Positions 37,330 to 47,551 of a stretch of DNA of 64,000 nucleotides are shown piece after piece. The notes under the pieces were generated by a model, which was not told where the DNA came from, ran no database searches, and saw only the letters and a list, made by a program, of their open reading frames with translations. Position numbers and translations under genes: made by a program. The stretch is from Calliopsis andreniformis (Eukaryota > Arthropoda > Insecta > Hymenoptera > Andrenidae). The stretch spans positions 11,634,501 through 11,698,500 of the forward strand of contig NC_135069.1 of the NCBI RefSeq assembly GCF_051401765.1, read 5' to 3'. The number at the start of each line of letters is the position of its first letter. The first letter of the stretch is position 1.

Positions 37330-37650
37330 AAATATTACTATTACGCGTTTATCGATGATTTCCTAATAGCATCCGCCGACGAGAAACAGCACTATGAACA
37401 TTTAAACATTTTATTTAAACATTTGAACAAATTTGGCGTAGTAATGAATCCTGCGAAGTGTACTTTTGGGGTTTCTGAAATCACCTTTCTCGGGTACACG
37501 GTCAACGAACACGGTATTAGATCTTTAGCCGATCGTGTTGAGGCTATAACGAAGTTTAGACAGCCGATGACGGTAAAGCAACTTCGGCGATACTTAGGTA
37601 TGGTCAATTTTTTTTGTATATTTATAGAAAATATCGTTTCATCCCCAGCT
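37330..37650 (+). pseudogene. Gypsy-type reverse transcriptase fragment
   Basis: About 105 codons of the RT core of a Ty3/gypsy retrotransposon. Visible are the catalytic Asp pair in YAFIDDFLIAS (the Y-x-DD box, here FIDD), HLNILFKHLNKFGVVMNPAKC, ITFLGYTVNEHGI, and LRRYLGMVNFF, the conserved order of this family. It has no start of its own and runs into stops after 37686, so it is a fragment of a pol gene. The same 22 bases (TTTGTATATTTATAGAAAAT and two more) occur at 37314 and 37613, at both ends of the fragment. Confidence 0.9.
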
Positions 37651-37686
37651 TTAGTCGTCTATTCTAATTTCGGAAGAAACACCTAG

Positions 37687-38057
37687 TCACTTTATTAGCA
37701 TGAAACAGAAAAAATTCAGTTTCAAGATTCTGTTCTAGCAATGAAAATATGTTAAATAATTTATCCTAATAAGAACACTGTCAGTGTTGTAGCATCTTTG
37801 CCATTTCTACACCCTGCAGTGTTTTACGTAGCCGTTCGGTGTTTCCGGCAGGTAGAGCGGGTTTCTCCAAAATTTGGGGTAGAGTCTGATTCTGGCCACA
37901 TCTGGTAGCCAGACTTGCACGCAGACAACAAGTATTTTTTCGCTAACTACGTGCGACATTTTTTCCCGCGCGTGGAGGCAGTCGCCAGAACTTTGTCTGT
38001 CCTTGTCTAAGGGTAAATAAATAGCCTTCCGAAATTAGCGACATGGTCATTAGTTGA
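37687..38057. other. Retroelement-derived intergenic sequence
   Basis: No gene. The GC-rich part from 37800 to 38050 with AATAAATAGCC near 38015 looks like LTR debris, but no ends could be fixed. Confidence 0.35.
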
Positions 38058-38270
38058 CTATGATAGAATTAATTTCAACAGGCGGATCAGGATCACTCAG
38101 CCCCTCACGCGCCTTTCTGGTGGGATAGAGGAGTGAGTTCATGGATATTCCCCACGCGCGGCAAGTGCGCCGCGCGCACGGGGAACTGCCGCGGTGGGGG
38201 AACCCACCAGAAAGGCGCGTGAGGGGCTGAGTGACCCTCAGCCGCCTGTTGAAATTAATTCTACCATAAC
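38058..38270 (-). mobile_element. 213-bp palindromic MITE, copy 2
   Basis: Same terminal arms as copy 1 (CTATGATAGAATTAATTTCA to TTCTACCATAA). The central GC-rich part appears as the reverse complement of copy 1, so the two copies are in opposite orientation about 0.9 kb apart, flanking the gypsy RT fragment. Same length within 1 bp. Confidence 0.87.
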
Positions 38271-39340
38271 CGGTCAACCGTTCGCTTCGCGCGAAGATTC
38301 TGTCAGCGTTCACGCCTTGGCTATGATCGGAAAATGAAATCTGTGTGTGGGTTTAATAAAACACGCGTATCAATACTGATTTCAATCCACAACAGTGTAA
38401 ATATGTGCGCCAAGTACATTCGCAGAAATTGTAATTATTCCGATTCCAACAAAATTTTGTCAGTGTAAAAATGTGCATCAGACTACATTTGCAAAAATCA
38501 TCAGGCCTAACAAGTGTTTCTTAGTCAAGTAAGCTACGAATTGTGGCATAAGCAATGATTTTTGTAAGTTGATTTCTTGTCATAAAAATTGAAGGCGTAT
38601 TCCACATGGTGAAATATGATCGTGTAGCATGTGCAAGTAGCATCAAAAATATTTTTAATGGGAAGTATATATCGTAGCAGTAGAAATAAGTTTAAAAGTG
38701 ATATTTGTTGGGACTACATTAGTAATGGTTTGATAGAAGATTAAATTATTGCGCTTGGCTAATATCTTAAATTGGTTGAATGATTGATGCTTTGTGAGAG
38801 ACTGGTTTTTGTAAGATAGGTCTTTTAATGTAACGCATATACTTGGCGTGCTTTTTTGTTTACCTTTTTAAGGTTTTTTGACTCCTTTTTGTGATATTGA
38901 ATAAAGGTTTGATTATTATTAGTCAAACTAATTCTAAAATTAGGCTAAAATTTAGGCTAACCTAAAGGAGAAATATTATGCATCTTTCTGAATTAAACAT
39001 ATTTAATAATGTAATGAATTGTTTAATTTGATTCATGAAGTTCCGTAATGTATTCTTGTATTCACTTAACTTTCTGTTTAACTTTCTGTTTAACTTTCTG
39101 TTGTGTTGTCGCGCATGCGCAGTGGCGTTTGTTGTTTTAGGAAATCACTTAATTGCTGGTTTTGAATAAACTATTCTGAATCTCAGGAAAGTAAAGTGGG
39201 TACAGTTCAGGACAGAAAAGGTTCAATTTTGCTGTGCAATCAGATATACAAAAAAGGCAGTATCTTAGAAAATATCAGTGTGTTTTCATGTATGAAATTT
39301 AGAATTTCGTTTTTAATTGTTTTTTGTAATTTTGTTTTAA
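38271..39340. other. Intergenic AT-rich stretch
   Basis: No coding feature. A threefold TTTAACTTTCTG repeat lies near 39065-39102. A short GC-rich motif (GTCGCGCATGCGCAGTGGCG) near 39108 precedes the jockey remnant and could belong to its 5' region. Confidence 0.4.
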
Positions 39341-39766
39341 CAGCCGCACAATGAATTAATCTGTGTGACTTACGCTCGCACAGACATTACATAATTATGT
39401 ATTGCCCAAAAAACTCAACATTCACGACACAAGATTCCAATGTTCTTGCACCAAATTCAACTGCTAATAAGCAAACCCAACAAAATACACAGACCACACG
39501 TAACAGTATCACTCCACACGCTGCAACCATGGTGAGTTAGGCAATTAGGCAGTGGACACCGACTCCGACATTCAAAATATCACATCACCATCATTACAGT
39601 CAACGAATATTTCGAAGAAAGACTTCTACGATTGCTTGGAGGGTAATTCAGCATAAAAAAAGAGAAGCAACAACTCTATCAAGAAACCAGTCTCATTAAA
39701 AATGATACTAAAGAAAAACGAAACCAATCGTGTTCGGAACTGTTACCTACAGTCAGTAACTCAGGT

Positions 39767-40162
39767 ATGTTCAACAACAACAATATTACGTACAATAGAT
39801 TTGAAATTTTACAAAACATAACAGACGACAATATGACAGTAGCAAAACCACAACCGATCATAGTACCTAATATTCACAACATTCAAAAACTATTCGAAAT
39901 GCTAACAGAATCAGCAGTTAATTGTACACTCAGATCCAACCTGGCACCATAGATGACTACAGAAAAACAAGATAAAAATTAGAACAATTAGGAGTAGAAT
40001 TCAACACATTCCAATTAAAAGAAAATAGACTCTTAAGAGCGGTAATTAGCATACAACGTCAGATCCAAAAAGAAACTACGAAAGAATTAGAAACAATGGT
40101 ACACGAAACTTCGAACCTACCACATATAGTGCTGAACACAGAGTCACAAAACAACTTCTACC
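39767..40162 (+). pseudogene. jockey gag fragment, upstream part
   Basis: Broken frames contain PIIVPNIHNIQKLFEMLTES and, after a frameshift, DDYRKTR, a stop, then LEQLGVEFNTFQLKENR and LRAVI. In jockey-type ORF1 this is the region before the zinc knuckles. The sequence stops at the solo LTR and continues at 41587. Confidence 0.7.
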
Positions 40163-40167
40163 AATCT

Positions 40168-41586
40168 TGTTCGGTTCGCGGTTAATCGTTTTACTCGCGA
40201 CACTCGTCTTGCCGCTCGCCAAATTAATCTTGAGTGGCTGTTTCAAATTCCGGATGGACCTCAACAGTGAAATGTTATAATGAAAAACAGTGAGTCCGCA
40301 CGACGACTCTATACTTCGTTCACTGGGAGAACGCAGTTGTCGGTTGACGAGTTTTCGTACTCTTTGCGCAGTTCACGCCTACGCTCATTAGTTATTGGCT
40401 CTGTCACTCCCGAGCACATCCCTACCCATGAACCCCTTGTTGGGCCCTTGGAGGTCCTACCATTTCTAAAGAAAGTCACTTCTTCAAGTGTTAGCGCATA
40501 AACGGTGTGAAAGAAATTTTGAGCAAGCAAACGATATTCTTTTAGATTTTAGTTTTCTCCGAAAGTATTAATGCGGCTCTGTTAGTAAATAAAAATCTTC
40601 TTGAATATCGTCTCTGTCGACCGAAAACGTACTGGTACTAGTCAGAATTCTTACTGCGTTGCAATACCATAAACGACCTGGTCGCATCGAACATTTTCTA
40701 GGAAATCCAGGAAACAGTTCTACCGTTGCTGTTTCTTTATAATCAAATAAGCTGTGGATTCTTATACATTGATATCTCAATAAATATTGTTTCTTAATAG
40801 ATAGAAACATTTGTTTCATTTGGACACTAGGTATACAGAGTAGAAAGAAGCAAGGCGTGTCCTTTTAGGCTCTTGAATCCTTCACCAATCTCAGTGGAAA
40901 AGTCAGTCGGGGCAATGGAAGCCATCTGCGTGAAACGACTGCGTTCTCTCAGTGAACGCAGTATAGATGCGGTGAAGTTCAGATGGCTCTGACTTCTTTC
41001 CTTGCGTTCTTATCCAAGACTCGAATGCATCTTCTTCAGTTTTTTCGGAGTCCGTTCTTCATCTCCTTAAATCCCCCAAAGCGCGCGACTTTAAGGGCGT
41101 CACCGATTTTGTACGACGAAACAAATCGACATTGATTGGCCTTTGACCCAAAGAAGGAAGATCTTCCTAGTCACCCTGACGGGGGCAAAGAAACCGTCTT
41201 GATTTCCTCGCCACAAAGGTGGAGGAGACCTCTCCTTCAGGTCTAAGGCCGCGAAAATTGGGGAGGAAGAACGAACCCTGGAATAGCATGGCTCGAGCGG
41301 GCCCACGCGCGTATTTGCTGAATGTTTTTATGGCCGTATTGTCCCGCGAGTCAGCGTCAACCCTCTGAGTCCGAAGAGGATAAGCTGGCGAAGGCACCGA
41401 TTGCGGAGCAATACGGCCCTCGGTGGTTATTAGGGAGGAACACTTCGCTCGAAGAAAGCACGAAATTACTTTATTCTGCCAGATGTGGAATTTTTGAAAG
41501 TACGGATGAATACACAAGGTATTTAAAAGAAACTCGGATTTCCACATCTGGCAGCAATAAACGCGATTGCCTCTTCGAACGGAACA
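40168..41586. mobile_element. Solo LTR (1.4 kb) inserted in jockey gag
   Basis: Starts TGTTCGGTTCG and ends CGAACGGAACA, an LTR-style TG...CA pair with matching inverted tips. It is flanked by a perfect 5-bp duplication AATCT (40163-40167 and 41587-41591). Removing the element rejoins the gag reading. An AATAAA at 41556-41561 lies 25 bp before the end, as in the R/U5 region of an LTR. There is no gag or pol inside, so it is a solo LTR left by recombination. The several frames inside on both strands are not genes. Orientation is probably plus, given the AATAAA. Confidence 0.88.
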
Positions 41587-41591
41587 AATCT

Positions 41592-42043
41592 TCTTCATAG
41601 ATCTAGCAGTGAAATCTAACAATAAAGAAATATATTCTCTAGAGAGACTATTAGACACTAAAATCACAATAGAACCTCCACAAATAAAAAAAAGGAAATA
41701 GAACAATGCAAAAGATGTCAAAGACACAGATACACTCAAAAATATTACTACAACTTCTGGATGCGTGAAATGTGCTGAAGACCATCATACAACAGTATGT
41801 ACAAGGAAAATTAGAGACGAAAACGTCAAATGCACAAACTGTGGCGAAAAACACCCAGCAAACTACAAGGACTGCGCGGCATATGTTATCGTCTCGAAGA
41901 GGAAATATAATCCATACAATACCTACCAATCATACGACACGCATGCCAAAAACCTGCAGTACAGAGGGGAGTGCCTATTCTATGCGAGTACCACTAAGGA
42001 GCGAACTACGAGAACAACAATAAAGAAACCTTGGACAACATAA
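41592..42043 (+). pseudogene. jockey gag fragment with zinc knuckles
   Basis: The frame gives FIDLAVKSNNKEIYSLERLL and then, after frameshifts, CVKCAEDHHTTVC and CTNCGEKHPANYKDC. These are two CCHC zinc knuckles of jockey spacing (C-x2-C-x3-H-x4-C and C-x2-C-x3-H-x6-C). Downstream Arg/Thr-rich sequence ends at 42043. The knuckles bind the element's RNA in active relatives. This copy has frameshifts and stops. Confidence 0.85.
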
Positions 42044-42184
42044 GAATGCAGAAATCACTATAATGATGAAAATGATGACAGAAATGAAAACTGTCTTAAA
42101 CTAACAAACAAAACGAGTAAAACTACTCCTAACAACGCTTAACCACATTCTACAGAAAGTATAAAATGGAATAATATAAAATAA

Positions 42185-42780
42185 CATTGTGGAACGCCAA
42201 TGGTTTTTCTCAACACATTTTAGTGGTCCAGGCATACATAAATCTAGCCAAAATAGACATATTGTTAATCTCCAAGTTACAATGTATACGACCCTAACCA
42301 CCCCAGTAGTAATGCACACGCAGAGTGAGTAATAATCATTAAAAATACTATCAAACACTATATTTTACAACCTTTTCAGGAGGATTATGTGCAAGCCACA
42401 AGTTTAATTGTAGAAGATCGTAATGGACTACTAACCATATTGGCAATTTATGAACCACCACGCCACTAAATGGCAATGGAGGGATACACAAACTTTGTTA
42501 AAACGCTTGGCAACAGATTTATCATAGGAGGTGACTACAACGCTAAACACTCCTTGGGGTGCAAAAGTAACAAACCCTCAAGAAACCAGACTAATGAACA
42601 CCATACTTAGGCTGAATCTAAAAGTTTTTACAACTGGAGAACCCACATATTAGTCCACTCACAAAAATCACAAACCGGATATATTAGATTTCTTCATCAC
42701 AAAAGGAATAAATCGAAAAAGCTTTTCTATTCAGACATGTTTAGACCTTGAATCAGATGACACAGCAGTAGCAGAAATAC
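42185..42780 (+). pseudogene. jockey endonuclease fragment
   Basis: Frames contain LWNANGFSQHILVVQAYINL and AKIDILLIS (N-terminal Asn of the APE-type endonuclease), FVKRLGNRFIIGGDYNAKHS (the GGD-N motif) and HKPDILDFFITKGINRKSFS. All are landmarks of LINE endonucleases in the right order. Stops and frameshifts interrupt them, for example after AIYEPPRH. Confidence 0.8.
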
Positions 42781-42799
42781 TAGACGAGGTGGTAAAGCT

Positions 42800-43654
42800 C
42801 GTACAACGGAGGAATCTGAGATTAGCTCACGTTGACTTTTTCTGGTGAGTGCACCGCTAACTAGTGGTCAACCAAAGAGTGGTCTTTGGTACTCCAAAAC
42901 CGAATAGCAGTCTCAAGGAATCAAGGTATGGTCGTCGATTCCCAAACTGCATTAATTCACCAAAAAACCGTCATTCTATTGCGAGCTGGTTCAACTGTCG
43001 TGCAAGAGAACGTGTAGTTCGAACAAGTCGAATGATCAGGTCGCTAGAGACAGAGATACCAGCGACAGAACAGCGCTCCTATTTTTGTCAAAGAGATTCG
43101 GATCTGTTTTAACGAGGTGCTACTGATCGCTTCTGTTTGCTCACTGTCGAACGATGGGCAGGTGTGTCTCCGCGTCACTAATTAGCCGCTACGCGGCGTT
43201 CGCTGCCTTCCCATTGTGGTGTTGTGTACCACTTTACCTATTGGGCGTGGGTGAAATAAAGGTTTTCACGAGAAAATTCTTTAACTTTGTAATAAAATTT
43301 ATTTTAAACGTAATTACTGCGTAACACTCTTTGGTTTCTCTCTCCTCTCTCCTATCGGGCGAGTGTGTCGCCCTCTGGTCCCCAGCTTGGGTAACAAGAG
43401 ATATGTCCCCCACACCATGTCTTTTTCTCTATTGTTCTAGCACTTTCTCTCTCTCTCTGGTACTCTAACGTCACAATACGACCTCAGGTGCTTTTTTCGA
43501 ACAGCTGATGCAGTAATACCACAGAAACTAAAACATTTTTGCTATGTTTATTCTTAACATATCAGTACCACCTGTCGAAGTTAAACTTTCGGTAAGTCAT
43601 GTATGACTGTAGGCAACGAACCTCGCGGATGAGGGATTGGCCTCGGAATGACCC
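42800..43654. other. Unrelated insert replacing the jockey reverse transcriptase core
   Basis: Sequence of different composition (GC-richer, with AATAAAGG near 43255 and a CT-rich patch near 43340-43460) lies where the RT core should be. No ends with target duplication were found. It may be a solo LTR plus a deletion. The 82-codon frame at 42864-43112 is not recognisable. Confidence 0.45.
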
Positions 43655-44180
43655 CACATTTAAACACAGATTCACCACCAAAAAACGAACATGCTTACCA
43701 GTAAAACTAAACAACGACATACTACCTCAACAAGAAACAGTTAAATACCTTGGTATACACTGAGGTAGAAAACGCACATCCGTAAAAAAATAGAACAACT
43801 AAATGAAAGATATGGAAAACGTTGATGGCTAATTGGCAAAAAATCACAACTAACAACCAACAACAAACTACTAATATACAAAATTATCCTCAAGTCAATA
43901 TGTCTCATTCAAATTTAAAACTCATAGAGAGATGGCAAAACAAAAAACTGAGGACCATTTTGAACGCAGAGTGGTATGTACCAGAGAAACAAATAAATAA
44001 AGAAACTATTATACGTACTGTAAAAGAAGAAATTGCCAAATATAACAGATTATATCAACAACAACTAAAGAACCATCCAAACAACTTGGCTCAAAAATTA
44101 CTAGACAAGTCTGAAGATCATGAGAGACCAAGAATATACCTTTTTCTACACCTACCATTCATATTTACAGACATGCTGTA
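43655..44180 (+). pseudogene. jockey ORF2 C-terminal fragment
   Basis: Frames read RFTTKKRTCLPVKLNNDILP, QQETVKYLGIH, then WLIGKKSQLTTNNKLLIYKI ILKS after a frameshift. A 119-codon open part follows with LIERWQNKKLRTILNAEWYV and PTVKEEI-like sequence. These match the thumb/C-terminal region of jockey-type reverse transcriptases (VKYLGIHLD..., N..LLIYK.ILKPIW, Q.K.LR.I..APWYV). The open part at 43822-44181 is a remnant and not a host gene. Confidence 0.85.
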
Positions 44181-45828
44181 GTAATACACCAATGGATGTG
44201 CTTACGCTCATGCCAATTTAACCACTCATATGTTAGCGTCAACGTATTTTAAAAGCGAGTTGAGCGTGAACGGTTCCATGCCGTCTTGTCTTCAAGGGTT
44301 TTATGTATGGAACTTAGGCTATGTGGCCTTGAATGAGGGTGCGTGAGACTAAACAGCCTCGATGCCAGGCGATGGCTGATGACCACGTTGGGTCTCCCAA
44401 CTATCGGGTGTTGAGGGATTGAATGTTTATGTGAAGAGATAGAGAGTTTGGAAATATCAAGCGGCCTGACGCCGCGTAGCTAAAGAACAGGGACTTTGTT
44501 CCTAAAGGATCTGGCCACGGAATGGGGAGAGTCTTTTGACTCTCTGGCAAGAGGACTGTGTCAAGGGACACGGCACTTACCCCAGAACCTTGAACGAGGA
44601 ATCAATTTAGAAAAGTTTCTAACACATAAGCTCTACTGAATATCTACAATGTTACCTCCGACCATCACCTGGTCCCTTTTTTTGGTGTCAATCAGCGAGA
44701 AATGCTGATGCATTTCGAATAATGTAACTAAGTATATGAACGACTGCAACCAACTTAATCGAGCTGATTCGGTAAATCGATGTGTAAGCGTTCTCCTTTT
44801 TGATGTTATGACCCAAAAAGGAATAATATAAGAACAAGAATCGTCAGTGTGCGTAAGAAGTTGAATGCGAGATTATATAGAATCAAGGATCAGAGTGGAT
44901 CCTTGATAACTACCCGCTGTAGGCTATACCCGCGAGAGCGAAAGTAACATTGTAACAGCGAGGGCGTATTCCATGAGCGTAAATCGTGAGCGTACTCCGC
45001 GAAGTCTGAATCCGCCTCCTTAGACTGCGTTGAGAGAATCCGCGAAATCCAAAATAGAAAAGTGCGTGTAGCAAGGAAACCACATCGAGAAGCGACCACG
45101 AACTAGCGATCAGTTAACTTACAAGGTAACAACGTTGAGATTGTACAGACAGTAAGAAGGAGTTGGTATGTAACTCGTAACATATTGAATATATGAAACT
45201 GACAAATCTAAGCATAATCTATCAGCTCCCCTCTTTCCTTCCACTACACACTTCTAAGATAAGTTTAATCAAGCTGAGTTTTAACACTTTAAAAGAGCAA
45301 GAACCTTCAAGGTCGATATCCGCCGCTCGAGACAACCGCCCGTCTAGTTAGGACGTAACAATGATAATAGCACTTTATCAGATTTCAGTAAAAAAAAATT
45401 GTTGGAAAAGTTGTGATGGTGCAAGCAAACAAATTTTTTTCGAAATTCGTACTTCTGCAGGCTGGGGTGGGGGCGGTTCGGGTACCCCTCCCGAGTCGTA
45501 CCGAACACCCCCTCCCATAATGTATGATTGCGCCTGCGCTTTCACGAGACGGACATCCGGACATCCATACATACTGAGAAGAAGAAAATCTTGAAAAATG
45601 AAAATTAAAAGTTACACTTTTCAGAATCACATTGTGAGATTTTAGCAACAGATGCATCAATTTTGATGAGACCAGGCTTAATCGAAAAATCGTACCAATA
45701 TTATATTGCGATAATACTGAATTTTAGATCTGAGCTACGGATCTAATGATATACACAATTAAAGCTTTTCAAACGCCAAACTCCAAACAATGTGTATGTT
45801 CTGTAGTACCAGCTGCACCTCGCATATA
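44181..45828. other. Intergenic sequence, probable LTR debris
   Basis: No gene. A segment from TGTTATGACC (44803) to GGACGTAACA (45360) has TG...CA ends with 5-bp inverted tips and a TATA-like ATAATATAAG near 44825, as a solo LTR would. No target duplication was found, so this is only a possibility. The 64-91 codon frames near 45.4-45.6 kb overlap on both strands in GC-rich sequence and are not called. Confidence 0.35.
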
Positions 45829-46917
45829 CAGTAATGTTGCGGACGAGAGCCGCTCTCGGGTCTGGTCGCGACTCTCGTCCGCGACTGGTAGTCGATTCGG
45901 CTTCCTTTGCTCTCGGTCGCCGAGATAATTGGTACACGACCGGAGAAGCAAAAAAAAGGGTCTCGCTCGAGCTCGATGCCCGAAATCAATGACGTCAGAA
46001 AAGACAAGGATAGCATTAGGGATTTAATAGGAAAAATTGAAGTTCCTTATTTGCAAACAGATTTTCACGCAAGTAACACCAATCGATTCCTTGTGCTCTC
46101 CCGATAAAAATGATATCAAATACGACATGATTCCTATTATTTATAATAAAAATATTTAAATAATAAAGGTTGGAACCCTGCGATGGTTACGGAGAATCGT
46201 CAAAGTTACTTTTCTATCAGTTCTTTACGAGCTAAAAATGACAGTAAATGAAGATTTGGCTAACAGAATTTATGTATATTATATTTAATCGATATCGGAA
46301 AGAAGATATTGAAAATAAAAAAATAAAAATTTCTAAACATTTAAAACGGAACTTATATACTTTTTGTGTCACGCTTTCATTTTCTTAATAATTTCAATCA
46401 TTAAATAATTAAACACAAAAATATGAGGGAATAATAGGGAATTAGCCCTATGACGAGAGCCGCGTTCGTCGAATTGACAACCACTCACGGACGAGAGTCG
46501 CGCTCGGGTCTAGTCGTGCTTAAAATCGACTACCACTCACGGACGAGAGTCGCGCCCGGGTCTGTTTACATAACGCGACGAGCATGACCTTCCGTTCTAC
46601 AAATCAAGTTTTATGTATCATTGTTAAAAATAATCGGAATCATGTCCTGTTTAACATCATTTTAATCGGGAGAGCACAAGGAATCGATTGGTGTTACTTG
46701 CGTGAAAATCCGTTTGCGAATAAGAAACTTCAATTTTTCCTATTTAAATCCCTAATGCTATCGTTGTTTTTTATGACGTCCTTCTTCTCAGGCGTCGAGA
46801 TCGAACGCGATGGTTCCAAGAATTGGTTTCTCGGCGGCACGTATCAAACGAGGTAGTGGGGATAAACCACAGCTCTCGTCCGTGTAGACGAAACGGCTCT
46901 CGTCCGCAACATTACTG
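45829..46917. mobile_element. 1.09-kb fold-back element with internal GC-rich repeats
   Basis: Starts CAGTAATGTTGCGGACGAGA and ends with the reverse complement TCTCGTCCGCAACATTACTG, with TA on both sides (mariner-like target). A second long pair lies inside: about 45,955-46,140 pairs with 46,610-46,800 (for example GGGAGAGCACAAGGAATCGATTGGTGTTACTTGCG and its complement). The unit GGACGAGAGTCGCGCTCGGG recurs near 46,490 and 46,540 and in altered form near 45,840 and 46,452. No transposase frame. The short frames inside pair with each other because of the inverted arms. Confidence 0.85.
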
Positions 46918-47551
46918 TACTTGGCGTTGTGTCACTGCTGTACCGCTTGATTACCGATATTGTTCATGTTGAATATATGATGACGCATTCGTAGTGGTTA
47001 GAAGAGAAACTTTCGGGCGAATTGGCAAAGCCGAGGAACTTGCAGGCCCTTGAGCAGACCATATCATAAAACGAGTGAAGCCATCTGTTTTTCTTCCAAC
47101 ATCGCGTCACGCTCCTCTACGGAAAAACCCGAGGTCCCAATATTTGGGTACCGAGAGCGTGAAGGGAGAACGCTATGAAGTGTCCTCACGAGAAGACGTA
47201 GGCTGTGCCACGTTCGCTACAGTATTGTGGGAAATAAAGTATTTTGTGTACCGAGTACGAATTAATTATTCTCACATCAATACCCACAAATATTACAACA
47301 GTTACCAATTTCAGTAAAATATTCTACAAGTATAGAAAGAAAGTAAAAGTAAATTTTGGTACAGATGTAAGTACAATTTATTTTTAATACTACATCGTTG
47401 TTAATACAAAAGTTCATACCTTTAAAAAGAGGAAAATTAAGACTATTTTAAAGATCATAACTAGGTCAATTTTTTGAAAGCACGTTAAGCCGAAGTTTTG
47501 TATGCAGACTAAGGACAGCGATACAAATGACTAAGAACAAGTAAATTCACG
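46918..47551. other. Intergenic, downstream of the 1800-codon gene
   Basis: No gene. It contains the likely 3' UTR of the minus-strand gene, with its poly(A) signal at 47377-47382. Confidence 0.6.
47377..47382 (-). terminator. Poly(A) signal AATAAA for the 1800-codon gene
   Basis: TTTATT on the plus strand, AATAAA on the minus strand, about 170 bases after the stop codon at 47552-47554. Confidence 0.55.

Larger units (their letters stand above)
39341..44180 (+). mobile_element. Decayed jockey-type LINE, interrupted
   Basis: Order along the plus strand: gag N-part (about 39,770-40,160, with IIVPNIHNIQKLFEML and VEFNTFQLKENR), interrupted by a solo LTR at 40168-41586. Gag then resumes in VDLA-like sequence and zinc knuckles (41,595-41,880), followed by endonuclease pieces (about 42,185-42,770: LWNANG, FIIGGDYNAKHS, and HKPDILDFFITKGI). 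After about 0.85 kb of unrelated sequence comes the C-terminal part of ORF2 (43,655-44,180). Most of the reverse transcriptase is missing. Many stops and frameshifts make it inactive. The family call rests on gag, EN and C-terminal resemblance to jockey. Confidence 0.82.

Noticed and set aside
41167..41739. A 190-codon minus-strand frame
   Set aside because: It crosses the exact right border of the solo LTR into jockey gag on the opposite strand; a chance frame.
45743..46107. Several overlapping 60-85 codon frames on both strands
   Set aside because: They lie in the inverted arms of a fold-back element; no domain.
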